A stretch of DNA of 64,000 nt from Inia geoffrensis (GCA_036417435.1 CM070912.1:25532055-25596054); one strand, 5' to 3'; counted from the first letter of the stretch, positions 34,136-52,519 are shown. Numbers and translations: made by a program. Notes: generated by a model not told the origin, from the sequence alone.

Positions 34136-35304
34136 GGAATGATGGAAAGGGATGGAAAGGCAGACATTCAAGGGCCCCTTCCCAGGCATGCAGCAGCAGG
34201 ACAAGCCCATCTGCAGCCTCATTCTGCAAGCACAGCCCACTCCACCTCGCTGTCACTGACCTTCCTCATCCATCACACTGGTGCCTGGGAATTCACAAGA
34301 CCCAAGAAAGCGTTAAGTACCAAGGTAAAACCCCCCAGCCTTGAGTTCCCCCACTTAAATGCCCAGAGGGTTTGGGTGAATGTCTTTCCTTAAGGGTGAG
34401 GGGCAAGGACAGCTGAGGGACCTGCTGCATTTGTGCCTCGGTTTCCCCATCCCACGTGTTCTGGGCGCATCCCTGACAAGTACACTGCCTGGGCCAGCCC
34501 CCTACTCTAAAAGCTGCAAGCGTTCGAACATAAAGAGAGCTAGAAAAATGCAGACAGACCTTCTGTCTTCACACCTGTTTTCCGGGCACCAGAGGGAGAG
34601 AGAGAAAGTATTACAGAGCGCAGGGCAGGCGTGTCAGCTGGGAGATGGCACAGGCCTCTCACCAGCCCACAGCCTCTGCTTCCTCAAGGACACGAACACC
34701 TTGCTCTGAGCCAGCTCCACGTGGAGAGAAGGGGGAAGAGGAGGTGACTTGGCTTAGATATCATCTTGGACCCCCCAGGCTGGGACAGGGACCCCATCTC
34801 AGGGTTCTTCCAGCTCCCCAGGCTCGCCTCCAGCACCGCGTTTAGCACGACGATGTCCCTGATTATCTAGTGTTTGTCTCCCCCATCATACTGTGAACTC
34901 TTGAGACCATTCCTAGGTCTTATCCACCACTCTACTCCCAGCACCTGGTGCATCCGATGGCCATGTGGGGTTGTACAGGGTGTGCACTGCACAATCCAAG
35001 GGGCACCATTTCATATGGTGGCTCATGTACCAGATGTCCCCGTGGCACACAGCAGATAAGCAGATGGACGGATTAACAAACGAACGGCCAAGTGAACGAG
35101 CAGAGCCACCTTCCAGTGCCAGAAGGGGCACAATATCGGCCACAGTGGTGCCATCTCCTAGCCTGAACCCACAAAGATGGCTTCTAAACCAGCCCTGAGA
35201 GAAATGGGCAACATCAGCTCATGGTTCTTTCCAATCTGGGGTATATACACAGATGTGTTAATGTCCGATGGTTACGCAGGGCATGCCTTAAACAATCAGG
35301 ATGC

Positions 35305-35560
35305 AACTCATTCAGTCACTTATTTAACACATTTCCTGAGTATCCACTATGCGCCAGGCACTGTTCTCAGCCCTGGGGATACAGAGGTGACCAAAAAACC
35401 TTCATGGAGCTTAAATTCCAAGGGAGAAGAAGAAATAATCAAGTAGTAGATCCAGAAATATACTGTCAGGCAGTGTTAAATGCTACAAAGAAAAATAAAG
35501 CAGGGTAAGGAGAAAATGTGAATGGTGGGGGGTTGGGAGAGGGAGGGTGCTATAAAAGAA
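35305..35560 (+). mobile_element. L2 fragment
   Basis: CTTATTTAACACATTTCCTG, CTATGCGCCAGGCACTGTTC, CATGGAGCTTAAATTCCAAG and AGAAAAATAAAGCAGGGTAA. Confidence 0.8.
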
Positions 35561-36464
35561 TTAAGAAGCAAAGACATAAAACTTGCAACCCAATGACTCT
35601 TCTTTGAGTACTTCTAAGCACCAGGGACGGGCCTGTGATACTAGTAAGCCAGGCGCCACCCCAGCCCTTGAACCACATACATAAGCACTGCCCGGGCCGT
35701 GTGTTCAGCCAGCCAGTGACCCTCAAGGCGGGCACCTCGCAGGCTCGCTGTTTATTCTCAAGAAGGTTCTGGAACTCAGCTTGGGCAAGAGCCAGCAGGC
35801 AAGCCGCCCCCTTGAGGGAAGAATTCAAGTCACTGCTTTACAGTCAACGGCTGGTTTTTGACCAAAAACGGATTCGATCGGCTACATCACCCAGCCCTAT
35901 CCTCCCGCCTCGGCCCTGCAAATTCTTCAGACTCAAAAGGGGAAGAAACACGGACACTGAGGACAGCAGGGAGGAATGTGCCATCTGTCTGACAGACTCT
36001 CCAGCTGCCGTTCGGTGCTTACAACAGACTTCTGCAACATGGGGAGGTGCCTGGGACCTGGCGTTAAGAAACAAAAGAGGGACAGGAGAACTGGTGACAA
36101 AAGCACACCCTAGGACCCTACTCTTCTCAGGGAAAAGGTCCTGGGCTAGAAAGACAGGTGGGAAAGGGGCCAAATGCCAACGCAGTTCCCCTCTGGGCAG
36201 TGCAAGAGCAGAAGGATGTTCTCTTTGCTGGTTCTTGGAGCTTTTCTACACTTTGCCATTGTCTACACGGAGCACATAGTGATTTTATAATCAGGTAAAA
36301 AAAAAAAAAATTCCCCAAAAAATCTGAAAAAGGGAAAAAAATGAGTGACAAGGTTGAGAGATGTCTCGAATAAGGTTCTGAAAAGCAGCCAGGTCGTTGG
36401 AATCAAAGTCTTTCTCCCAAGATGACAAGGGAAGAAGCCGGGCAGAGAGAAGTCAAAGCAGAGC

Positions 36465-36695
36465 GGCTTTCACACCCTCGGCTCTGCTGACATCGTGGGC
36501 TGCGTGGTTCTCCGCGCCTGGGGGACAAGGCGGGTTGCCCCGTGCACTGCAGGTCGTTTAGCAGCATCCCCGCTCTCTCCCCACTAGATGCCAGGAGTGT
36601 CCCCCTCCACCCACACTGTGACAACCAAACATGTCTCCAGACATTGCCAAGTGTCCCCGGGAGGCACAAATGTTCTCTACTGAAAACCGCCTTTC
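36465..36695 (-). mobile_element. MER20-like hAT-Charlie fossil
   Basis: Reverse copy: TGCACTGCAGGTCGTTTAGC, CCCCACTAGATGCCAGGAGT and CATGTCTCCAGACATTGCCA. Confidence 0.82.
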
Positions 36696-37754
36696 TAGGT
36701 TTTAGGTTCCTAATAAAGAAACCAGAGAAAATGAAAATGTTCTATACCTTCCAAGTACAAGGTTAATTGAACTACTTTGTAACTCTTTGCAACCGAAACC
36801 AAAAGTTTCCTAGAACAAACAAAAAGTCTCCTAGAAACAGGATCATGCATATCCCTGGGGAGGGGTCAGTCTCCCCCGACCCCAAGCCTAGCTACTATTC
36901 CCCATTCCAGGGAGAAAGAATCCCCTCACAGCAGACACTTGTCCTTCAGCCTGCGTGTTCTAAAAAAGACCTGATTAATCCAAGGAGGAAACAAAAGTTT
37001 CCCTTTAGAAGGAGCCAAAAATGTGGTTCAAACAAATCCAAGGTCACTGGCACTCAGAGTTGACTACAGCTGAGCAAGTCTGGACCCTGACGCCAAGCCT
37101 TATCGCCAGGGCACCTCCACAGAGGTGGAAAGAAAGGGGGGAGGCTGTTTGATTTTTAGACCCATGGGCAGAAGACCTCTGTGGCCTGTCCAGCTTGGGG
37201 ATGGGTGGCTGAATTGGGGAAATAAACCCACAGTGGAACTAGGGTGGTGGATGGTATTTTCACCACTAAATTAAGTGCTGACGTGCACACAAAACAATTC
37301 TTTTAACTGGCAGCATTCCATGTTCTGCATAACCTGCTTTGGATATGCGGGCGGCTGGGGCAGAAGGGAAGGGAAAAAACTCAACAAGATATAAGGACAG
37401 TCCCTGCTCAGCTGGATAGAAAGGGGAGACAGAGACCTCATTCTGGGAAAAAGATTCAGATAAACCCACACACGTCACTTTAGAAAGCATAGAGGGTTAT
37501 TTTTGCCTACATGCAGCCCACCAAGCAGGCCGGTGAAATACAGTGATCTTGAAGTTGCCACCACCCATCGTGTGACCTTGGCTTGACTTGGGCTAAGAGA
37601 CAATCCGAGGAAGGAGACTCCTTACAGCAGAACCTTCCAAGCACAGGAGCATGAACATGTAGAAACTCATTGCAACCTAGAGTTTAAATGCTGGAGGGAG
37701 TGTCAGCTATCTTGCACTGGCAAAAGAAAATACTTTTCTTTTAAAACCCCTAGG

Positions 37755-38112
37755 GTTTGTAGCAGCACCATTCATAATAGGCAAAAAGTAGAAACAGCTT
37801 GAATGCTCATCAGCTGATGAATGAATAAATAAAACATTGTGTGTCTACAATTCAACCATCAGAAGAAATGAAGTGCTGATGCAAGCTACCACAGACAGAC
37901 TTTGGAAACATCAGGCTAAGTGAGAGAAGCCAGTCACAAAAGACCACGTGAAAGAATTCTGTTTATATGAAATGTTCAGAGTAAGACAAATCTATACAGA
38001 AAGCAGACTTGTGCGGTGGTCGCTTTGTGACGTATAGAAATATCAAATCACTATACTGTGCACCAGGAACTAGCATAGTGTTGCAGGTAAATTATACTTC
38101 AAAAAAAAAAAA
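37755..38112 (+). mobile_element. Old LINE-1 3' end
   Basis: GTTTGTAGCAGCACCATTCA, GCTGATGAATGAATAAATAA, GGCTAAGTGAGAGAAGCCAG and a terminal A run near 38101 mark an L1M-type 3' end, opposite to ABCC1. Confidence 0.82.
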
Positions 38113-38122
38113 CCAAAAGAGA

Positions 38123-38332
38123 GGGCTTCCCTGGTGGCGCAGTGGTTGAGAGTCCACCTGCCGATGCAGGGGACGCGGGTTCGTGCCCCGGTCCGGGAAG
38201 ATCCCACATGCCGCGGAGCGGCTGGGCCCGTGAGCCATGGCCGCTGAGCCTGCGCGTCCGGAGCCTGTGCTCCGCAACGGGAGAGGCCACAACAGTGAGA
38301 GGTACGCGTACCGCAAAAAAAAAAAAAAAAAA
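38123..38332 (+). mobile_element. Short-form cetacean tRNA-derived SINE (CHR type)
   Basis: GGGCTTCCCTGGTGGCGCAG to GCGTACCGCAAAA with an 18-nt A tail, inserted just after the tail of an older L1. No clear TSD. Confidence 0.94.
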
Positions 38333-38384
38333 CTACGAGGACGCCAGCAAACTCTAACACAGAGGAATGAAGGTGTGCACTCTT

Positions 38385-38844
38385 GCTGTGTGCCCTCCCC
38401 TCTCTGACATTCAGTGGCTTCCTGCTGCACTAAGAACAAAACCCAGGCTCCTCACCCTGAAGGCCCCGAAGGGTAACCACCCACACCCCTGCCAGCCTCG
38501 TCTCCCACCCTGTCCCTTGCCCACCACGGTGTGGCCACACTGGCCTCTTCTCTGTTCCTTGAATAGACCAAGCTCACGCCGGGCTGAGGCCTGTGCTGTT
38601 CCTTGTCAGAACACTGTTCCCCACAAAGTGCTTCCCTGACCACCCTGCCTGAGTTGCCCGAACCCCCATCAGTTCCCAGCCCATTACCCTACGTGCTTTC
38701 CTTCACAGCACTTAATGCTGCATGACACCATCTTCATCTGCTGACTGCTTACTGCCTTTCTCTCCCACTAGACTCTGAGCTCCACGAGGGCACGATTTGC
38801 CTATATTCTGTTCACTTCTGTCGCCTCAAAACCTAGAACGGTAC
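38385..38844 (+). mobile_element. L2 3' part, left of LTR
   Basis: TTCAGTGGCTTCCTGCTGCA, GAACACTGTTCCCCACAAAG, GACTCTGAGCTCCACGAGGG and AACCTAGAACGGTAC. It continues at 39290. Confidence 0.82.
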
Positions 38845-39289
38845 TGTTATGGGCTGAATGATACTCCCCCCGCCCACAACTAAATTCATATACTGAAGTC
38901 CTAACCTCCAGTACCTCGGAATGTGACTGTACGTGGACATACGGTCTTTGCAGATGTGATAAGTTCAGGTGAGCTCATGAGGATGGACCCTAATCCTATA
39001 TAACTGGTTTCCTCATAAGAAGGGGAGATCTGGAGATAGACACACCACAAGGAGAAGAACAGCGTGTGAAGATGAGGGTGGAATGAGGTGATGCTTCTGC
39101 AAGGAATGCCAGCAAGCCACCAGAAGCTGGGGGACAGGCATGGAACCCTCACAGCCCTCAGAAGGGACCAACCCTGCTGACACTTTTGATCGCAGACTTC
39201 CAGCCTCCAGATCTGTGAGAAAAGGCATTTCTGTTGTTTAAGCTACTCAGCTGATGGCACTGTTACAGTAGCCCTAGGAAAATAATACA
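38845..39289 (+). mobile_element. MaLR (MLT1-type) solo LTR inserted in L2
   Basis: A TG..CA-bounded solo LTR of an old MaLR retroelement: TGTTATGGGCTGAATGATAC, CAGATGTGATAAGTTCAGGT and TTCTGTTGTTTAAGCTACTC. Flanking 5-mers GGTAC and AGCAC are a decayed target duplication. No viral genes. Confidence 0.85.
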
Positions 39290-39345
39290 AGCACTGAACA
39301 CATACTAGGTGCTCAGTAAACACCTACCGAATGACTTAATCAATG
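39290..39345 (+). mobile_element. L2 3' terminus, right of LTR
   Basis: ACACATACTAGGTGCTCAGT and AAACACCTACCGAATGACTT complete the L2 end begun at 38385. Confidence 0.8.
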
Positions 39346-40599
39346 AATAGTAAATAGCTTTCTTAGCGACCGGCCCCATTCACAGGGACAGGGACCCGCC
39401 TGCCCCAGGCATAGAAGGGACAAGCTTCTAAAGAAGCCTCAGTTTCCTCACCAGTGAACTGGGAACCACATCCTACCTCTTTCACGAAAAGCTGGTAGGA
39501 GGAGTCAACAGGATATAACCCCTGTCGAGGACAGAAGCCCCAGTAAGTAGTCAACAACCGTTCACTGTTGTGTGTCTTTACATCACAGACACCTCGATGA
39601 CAACTCTGCCCACAGGAGTTGTGCAACGAGGCAGTCCTGCAGTCCTACCCTGGGGGAGAGCCAAGCTGAGACCTGCTTGGGGACTAAGTATGTGACAAAC
39701 ACACCCCAGATGCTCAGGGAGTCTGTAATTAGCTCCTGAAAGAGGGAGATCGGAGTAGGACAGGTGACCTCTCTTTAGTTCCACTCTTTTTAGCAACAGC
39801 TGAACCCAAAGCAGAAAAGGCATCAGGTGACCTCTTCCCTCTCCGTATTAACTCAGGTCGAGGCTCCGAGGAGGACCGGCAGAGGATCCATCCATTCCAG
39901 ACGCCAATCTGACATAAACACAGCGGGGAGCCTGCAATGGCTGCCAACCAATTCCCTGAATTTTAAACCAACGAATAAGAGAGAGAACGGGATTCTCAGA
40001 AGCCTCACCCCATTTGCTTCACATAAAGACAGGATGAGCTCCCAGCCCAGAATTCAAAGCGTGCCTCTGGGACTATCCCTGCTCTCAGAGTCCTGACCTG
40101 GGAGGACAGAGCAGGTGTGGTGGCTGGCAAGCAGGCAGGTCTACCTGGACCTGGTAGATACCAAGTGCATGGGGACATCAGAGGGGCACGCTTCCCAGGG
40201 AAGTAATAACAGCAGCTGTCATTGGTACCGTGCCAAAGGCTCCAGTAATCTAGCACATTCATTCCACACCAAGTGCCAGAAGGTTGGTTCCGTTGTTCCA
40301 CTGCTTCATCAGCAACGGCCTGACATCACACAGCTGGAAAGAGCAGCAGCTGGGGTTCGAAGCCAGGTCCTGCCGACTTCCAGCCTGCAGGCTCTGCCAC
40401 CACGAATGGCCTCATGAACCTCACATCTGTTCTGGATTATGGCACACATGCCATTGGCTTCTCACAGCCTCTTGGGAGCCAGGAGGACTGTAATTATCAC
40501 TACCACCATGTTTGCCACCAAGACCCTGAAACTCAATAGGCACAGAGCCTCATCGCAGAAAAGTGTGCGGACTTGCGTCCAGCTCTGCTGACCCGGCTA

Positions 40600-42860
<2,261 letters not shown>

Positions 42861-44084
42861 TTAGAAGGGTGGGCCTCCTGGGAAGCAGAGACAGACAGAG
42901 GGGGCCCCCTGCTCGGGATGCAGGAGACGGGGGCCGTAGGCCCTTCAGGGCCGCACCCGCCACCCAACGGATGGAGCAGGTGGCAACGGCGTGAGATCAC
43001 ACCTGCACCGATGTGGGTTCAAGTCCCGGCAGGGGGTCCGGCCTCAAATGTAAAACAGGCAAAGAGGAAACCTGAGCCTCCGGGCACTGCTGAGCAGGGT
43101 GCTCGGCACGGGTGGGAAAGGGAGGCTGGTGGCACCCAACAGTGCTAGCTACAGGGAGGGCTCCTGATCTTGGAGTCTGGTTCTTACTCCGGATCACTCA
43201 CTGGTGAAGCCACACAGTGAAGGCAGCCCGTGCCCTGCGGGTGCTGCAATCCAGCCTGTGTCCCACTCGCCGGCAGGAAGGGCACCATTTTCTAATTTGA
43301 ACCAGGGCGCACGGCCCACACAGCCCTCCTGCAACAGATAACCCAGCATGACTTCCATATCTGGCTGGAATCAAAGTGGACATGGGCTAACTGCCCAGCC
43401 CCTCTCCCAAGAGAGGCCCACCCTCTCCATGCTCTGAGGTGGGGTCCTGGCAGCCAGGTTCATTTTGAGGGTCCCTCTGGCCACAGCTTGTTGGCCCAGG
43501 GCAGACACCAGACCCAAACTAAGCCAATCACGGCCTCTCCCTCCAGAATTTGGTACTGGGACCTAAACAGCGAAAGTGAGGAGTCTGCAAGTGGCAGAAA
43601 CAGACACTTGTGAAAAAAAGGGACAAAGCTGTGCAGAAAAGCAGAGACAAAAGACAGAGGAGGAACAACCAGGTTGCCTGTCCCAGGTCGCCTGTGAGCC
43701 CCACCACATTCCAGCCCTTGGATTCCAGGAGACGCATTTGTATCCTTAAACTCAGTTCTCACTGAGTTATTTTCTGCTTATACTAGCAATAACTCAGGCT
43801 CCTTTTCTACTTAAAAACCCAGAAAACCCTAGTAATTTGTTTTTTCTTTCCAAGGAGCTGCAGATTTCCCTCAAATAAAAGAAATCATTCACCAACTAGG
43901 AAAGCTGGTGGAGCCACTGGCTTGTAACTAAAAGCAAAGATGGGAAAGCTCTTCGGTGCAGCTGTAGAACATTCACACTCCTCGAGCGCACACCACGTAA
44001 CCGCTAGGGGGCACTCGAGCAAGCCAGCCAGGCAGAGGGGAAAGCACATGCAAAGGCCCTGAGGTGGGAAGGGGCTCAAGCAAG

Positions 44085-44245
44085 TCTTTTGGCTTCCTTT
44101 TCCTCAACCGTTACATAGGGTTAACAGTAAATGCCATCTCATGGCTTGCTGTAAGGACGAAATACGTATAAAATGTTTAGCACAGTGCCTGGCTCATAGT
44201 AATTACTCAGTAAGTGTTAGCTATTGTATTATTTTTACCATTATC
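44085..44245 (+). mobile_element. MIR 3' part
   Basis: AATGTTTAGCACAGTGCCTG and TACTCAGTAAGTGTTAGCTA. Confidence 0.8.
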
Positions 44246-44262
44246 ACAGTTTTGAAAGGAAC

Positions 44263-44930
<668 letters not shown>

Positions 44931-45474
44931 CTAGGAGGAAAGAGGAGAAGGCAGCAAGACAGACAGACTTGGTGAACAAGACAGCAGCCGGCCTACCCAC
45001 CCACCAGGAGGGCCCTGCTTCACAAGACATTTTCATCACGTCTGTGGTTTTAACAAGAGGGAAGCCGAGTCCCAAAGGACTACAGTCACCAGGGCTGGGA
45101 TCAGAGCCCATACTAGGTCAATCACTAGCCCCAACATTAGGAGTTCGAGAGCTGAAATCCTCGTTGATGAGATTACACTTACATGTTTAGTAACTATTCA
45201 ATGAGTGCCTACAGCAGCGAACAAAACACTTAGCTCCACTATATTGTACACCTGTAACTTATAAAATATTGCACGTCAACTAACTATACTTCAATTTAAA
45301 AAACTGAAAAAGAAATTAAAAATAAAATAAATCTTAAAATAAACAACAAAAACCTCCTAACTCCCAAGAATGGCAAGTACCTGAATGATAAAAGAAAATG
45401 GTTTGATTATTGTTGTGGTAAATGCTAAGAGAGAAAAACATGAGGCTTTTAAAAAGTCCTTTAAAAAGGGAGAT

Positions 45475-45615
45475 TTAACCTATAATGGAAAAGAATCTGA
45501 AAGAATATATACATACACATACAGCTGAATCACTTTGCTGTACACCAGAAACTAACACAACATTGTAAATCAACTGTACATCAATAAAAAAATAATACAT
45601 TTTTTTTTTAAAAAA
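45475..45615 (+). mobile_element. LINE-1 3' end
   Basis: CTATAATGGAAAAGAATCTG, CTGAATCACTTTGCTGTACA and TAAATCAACTGTACATCAAT are the young L1 3' terminus. A more diverged L1 tail precedes it at 45205-45345. Confidence 0.85.
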
Positions 45616-45626
45616 GGGGAGACTTA

Positions 45627-45957
45627 GGGACTTCCCTGGTGGCATAGTGGTTAAGAATCCACCTGCCAATGCAGGGGACACGGGTTCGAGCCCTAGTCTG
45701 GGAAGATCCCACATGCCGCAGAGCAACTAAGCCCGTGTGCCACAACTACTGAGCCCACGCGCTGCAACTACTGAAGCCCACGCACTCTAGGGCCCGTGCT
45801 CTGCGACAAGAGAAGCCACCACAATGAGAAGCCCGTGCACCGCAATGAAGTGTGGCCCCCGCTCGCTGCAACTAGAGAAAGCCCGCACGAAGCAAAGAAG
45901 ACCCAGCGCAGCCAAAAATAAATTTTAAAAAATTTCTTAAATAAAGTAAAATAAAAA
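45627..45957 (+). mobile_element. Long-form tRNA-derived SINE (older CHR type)
   Basis: GGACTTCCCTGGTGGCATAG through GAGCAACTAAGCCCGTGTGC and CTCGCTGCAACTAGAGAAAG to GCAGCCAAAAATAAA. TSD GGGAGACTTAG at 45616-45626 and 45958-45968. Confidence 0.95.
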
Positions 45958-46144
45958 GGGAGACTTAGTTTGGGACATCAGGGAAGGAGTCCTTGAGGAA
46001 ATTTCCTTGAGGAAATTTAACCAAGGATGTCTGTATAAAAATTGTCCATTTCTAAAGTCTTTATTTCCACATAATATAAGGTGGCAACAGTGGCGTAAGA
46101 ATAAAGGCTACGGGGAGCGCACTTGTTTTACCTATTTTAGTAAT

Positions 46145-46435
46145 TGAAAAAAATTTTTAAACAGGCACTGACAGGTGAAAATAATTTGGTCTGATAGAAG
46201 AGGGAAGAGCATTTCAGTCGGAGGAACAGCACGTGCAAAGGCCTGGAGATGAGAGGAACTCGGCAAGTTCAAGGAACAAGAAGCCTGTTGTGAAGGGAAC
46301 ATGCTGTGAGGCGAAGACAGGCAGGAAAGAGCTGGGAGGCAGGGGAAGGCAGGGGGGCTGGTGGTCCTAGTGAGGAGTATGGGCTTCACGGGAAAGGCAA
46401 AGGGGAGCCATCAAAGTTTCTTCAAAAAGGGATTC
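46145..46435 (+). mobile_element. L2 fragment
   Basis: GGAACAGCACGTGCAAAGGC and GCAAAGGGGAGCCATCAAAG. It continues past the SINE at 46642. Confidence 0.75.
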
Positions 46436-46439
46436 TAGG

Positions 46440-46641
46440 GCCTCCCTGGTGGCGCAGCGGTTGAGAGTCCGCCTGCTGATGCAGGGGACACGCGTTCGTG
46501 CCCCGGTCCGGGAAGATCCCACATGCCGCGGAGCGGCTGGGCCCCTGAGCCATGGCCGCTGAGCCTGTGCTCCGCAACGGGAGAGGCCACAACAGTGAGA
46601 GGCCCGCGTACCGCAAAAAAAAAAAAAAAAAAAAAAAAAAA
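46440..46641 (+). mobile_element. Short-form cetacean SINE with 15-bp internal deletion
   Basis: TSD AAAAAGGGATTCTAGG at 46424-46439, with GGGATTCTAGG repeated at 46642-46652. Compared with sister copies it lacks 15 bp between two GAGCCTG repeats. Confidence 0.95.
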
Positions 46642-46991
46642 GGGATTCTAGGAGGACAAGGTTGGGAATGGAACCCAGGTAACCCAACTATTCTTCTTCA
46701 TTCTGAGATAAATAACCAAATTGCTGACTCCAGTCTCCTAACTTAAAGGGGCCAAACTGTCACAAAGCCTCACTGTACAACCCACAGATAACTCAGACAC
46801 AGTATGCACAAGCCCTACCAACTAAAATATTTAGGAAAAAAATAAACGTTTTAGACACATTTCTAACACTCCCCGTACCAAGGCAAAATAACCAGTCACA
46901 AATAAGTCTATAACCTTATCAAGCCAAATACTCAAGCATCCTCACTTTTCAGATCCATCATATCTTTGTATTTAAAGCGTTTTTACTTTAA

Positions 46992-47215
46992 AACAGTGGT
47001 TCTCTCCTGGGGGCAATTTGGCCCCCCAGGGGACATCTGACAATGTCTAGAGACACTTTTGGCTGTCACAACTTGGGGCTGCCACTGGCATCTCGTGGGT
47101 AGTGGTCAGGGATGCCGCTAAACATCCTACAATGCACATGACAGCCTCCACAGCAGAGATTACCTGGCCTGACATATCAATAGGGCTGCAGTTGTGGAAA
47201 CCCGGGGTTAGTGAA
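46992..47215 (+). mobile_element. MER20-like hAT-Charlie fossil
   Basis: ACAGTGGTTCTCTCCTGGGG, CCCAGGGGACATCTGACAAT, GCTAAACATCCTACAATGCA. Confidence 0.85.
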
Positions 47216-47789
47216 ACAGAATGCAATGTGGATCCCACCGTGATTTGGAATTTTCTTCCATTAACCTAGCTCACATTGCCCATTAATCTTACTTTATAAT
47301 GTATATTTGAAAGTAATGACAGGTCATTTCTTAAAACAAGGGCTAAATGTCATTAGTCTGGACCCAACTATTGTAATATACGCTTTCTCTAAGGCACACT
47401 AGGCTCAAGGGCATCATATAATCGGCAAAGGATTTCGCTCTGAAATGAAAACAATGGCACAAACCAGCATCCCCAAAAGTAGATTCCAGGAGACAGTAAT
47501 TTTAGGGATTTAAGGAGTCGCTACACAGACAACCCAAAGATGCAGACAAATGTGTCTGGGACACGCTGGATTAACCAAAGTTAAATAGGATTTTTTCTCC
47601 TTGCAGGACTTCTCAGAGCCTTTAGTTTATTAATGTTTCTTATAAGTCTCCAGGAGGGAGGGAATCAGAATATGCAGTATTTCCCAAGCTTGTTTGAGCC
47701 CAGGACTCTTTATTCCCCAAATATCCTGCAAGATGAGTTTGAGTTTGCTGCAGATCATGCTCCAAGAAATGCTTATCGAGTGCTCACTA

Positions 47790-50511
<2,722 letters not shown>

Positions 50512-51434
50512 TCATCGAGTGGTTCAACTCCAGCTGCTAGCCACTCACGCTAGGCGTTATCTGGTTACATCAGTCACCGTTTATCTAAAGAACTTCAACC
50601 AGCAGCTCTGGAGGCGGCCTCAGACCCAGAGAGCAGCAGGAAACCGCGAGGGGGCTCTGCCTTTGAAAGATAGGAGGCTGCACCATCTGGAAAGGTCGGG
50701 GGACCCCTGGGGGCCTCCCTCGCTCAGTCTTGGGAGGTTCCGGCAGCTCTGGCTGGGTGAGTCGAAAAGAAGCCAAGATCACGGGGCACAAGCAGTGCCC
50801 TCATGCAGATGCCTGTCCATCAGCTTGGGCTGGCCCAGGGCCCTCACTACCCCTCTGGGGCCCCTCCTTTATGTTCAAAGCGGGGTGCTTTGCTCTGAAA
50901 CTCCTGGATTCCAGGGCAGCCTCCTAACTCACCTCCCTGCATCCCCCCCCTCTCCCCCGCTCCCTCCAGCCACCCTGCTCACATCACAGCAAGCCAGTCT
51001 TCCTAAAACACAGGCCACTGTAAAGTGTGCAAACTCAGAGATGGAACAGGAAGTCAGGAATCGTGGCAGAGGAGGGGAGGGTGCTTAAGACAAAGCCTGC
51101 GTTATATGGACCCTCTGTGATTCTAGCACCTCTGCCTTCATCTACTTTCGCTCCCCTTATTTTCTTTTTACTCCATGCCCCTCACTTACAAAAACAACTT
51201 TTGACTCAATTATGAGCCAACTTAAAACCATCTAGAGAGAAGATGGGGGTGTTTTCAAGTTGTCCAATGAAGAAATAAATTCCCCCACCGATCAAAGAAA
51301 CAAAAACTGTGGAGAGAGGAAGTTACTGGTTAACCTAACTTAACCTCCCCCTCCCCCATCACCCCCCTGAAACAGAGAACAAGGAGGAAGCTGGAAGGTG
51401 CTATTAAAGGAATTTAAGAAAAGCCATTTGAGTC

Positions 51435-51492
51435 GGTCAAGCTAGAGGCTGCAAGACATGGCCGGTCAAGCTAGAGGCTGCAAGACGTGGCC
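51435..51492. repeat. Two-copy 29-bp tandem duplication
   Basis: Two adjacent 29-bp units beginning GGTCAAGCTAGAGGCTGCAA differ at one base (ACATGG against ACGTGG). Confidence 0.97.
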
Positions 51493-51742
51493 CGGAGCTG
51501 CAAAGGGGGCCCCGCCTGTCACCCAGAGAACGTGGGTAAACATAAAGTCAAACCGCCCGGGAGACTGCCGTCAGGGCAGGAAGTAGGGCTGAGGCCTGGG
51601 CTGAGGCCCAGGGGTTTTCCAACGTGACTCCTGTAGTGAGCTGTGAACAACGTCAGGAGCTCGAAACCTCCTCGGCTGCCCCAAATTTCAGCCCTGTGTT
51701 ATGCAGGGAAATTTGACCCTGGTAGATGGCATCATTCCACAT

Positions 51743-51810
51743 CGTGCGTGCTTGCGTGCGTGCGTGTGTGTGTTCACATCTGTGTGTGTGTGTATGTGTG
51801 TGTGTGTGTG
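51743..51810. repeat. (GT)n/(GCGT)n microsatellite
   Basis: GCGT units followed by two GT blocks separated by TTCACATC. Confidence 0.92.
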
Positions 51811-51892
51811 AGAAGGGGGGAGTGACTCGGTCCTCACACAGCAGAAACTGGACGACCACGGGCCAGGGACATCGGGAGGGAGATTCCAGCGA

Positions 51893-52108
51893 GCAGTGGT
51901 TCTCAACTCAGGGTGACTTTGACCCCCGAGGGACACAATGTCTGGGGACATTTTTAGTTGCCAAAACTGGGGCGGGTGCTACTGGCATCTAGTGGGTAGA
52001 GGCCAGGGGTGCTGCTCAACATCCTATAATGCACAGGACGCCCCCGCAGCAAAGTGATCTTGCCCTAAATGTCGGTGGTACTGAGGCTGAGGAACCCTGC
52101 CCCCAGGC
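51893..52108 (+). mobile_element. MER20-like hAT-Charlie fossil
   Basis: GCAGTGGTTCTCAACTCAGG, GGCATCTAGTGGGTAGAGGC, ATCCTATAATGCACAGGACG. Confidence 0.88.
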
Positions 52109-52264
52109 CGATCGCCTCTCACACATACTGGTGAAGGAACAACCACCATGGTCTTCGTTTGGCGGGCACTGTGCTGGGTGTTTTCACGTCACTGAGGACA
52201 TCTGAATGCCTGCTAGGTGCCAGGCACCGCTCACACGTTATTACCAATATATACACACATTCAT

Positions 52265-52510
52265 TCTCCTGACCATATTTATTTGGCTCGGGAGCCAGAC
52301 TGTGTGGGTTCAAATCCCCATGCTGCCACTTCCTAGCTGGAGAACCACAGGCAGGTTACTTAACTTCTCTGTGCCTCACTTTCCTCGTCTGTAAAATGGG
52401 ACTGATAATGGGATCATCCTCACAGGGCTGCGATGAGAACATTATGCAAAACAGGGAGTCCTTAGAACAATGACTGACACATAGTAGGTGCTCAATAAAT
52501 CTCAGTGCAG
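52265..52510 (+). mobile_element. MIR
   Basis: GTGTGGGTTCAAATCCCCAT, CAGGTTACTTAACTTCTCTG, CATAGTAGGTGCTCAATAAA. Confidence 0.9.
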
Positions 52511-52519
52511 AGATGTTCT

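Noticed and set aside
35635..36279. A 214-codon open frame on the + strand inside ABCC1 intron 19
   Set aside because: Its composition is not protein-like, it has no recognisable domain, and the CAICLTDSP stretch lacks the spacing of a RING finger. Most likely a chance frame.
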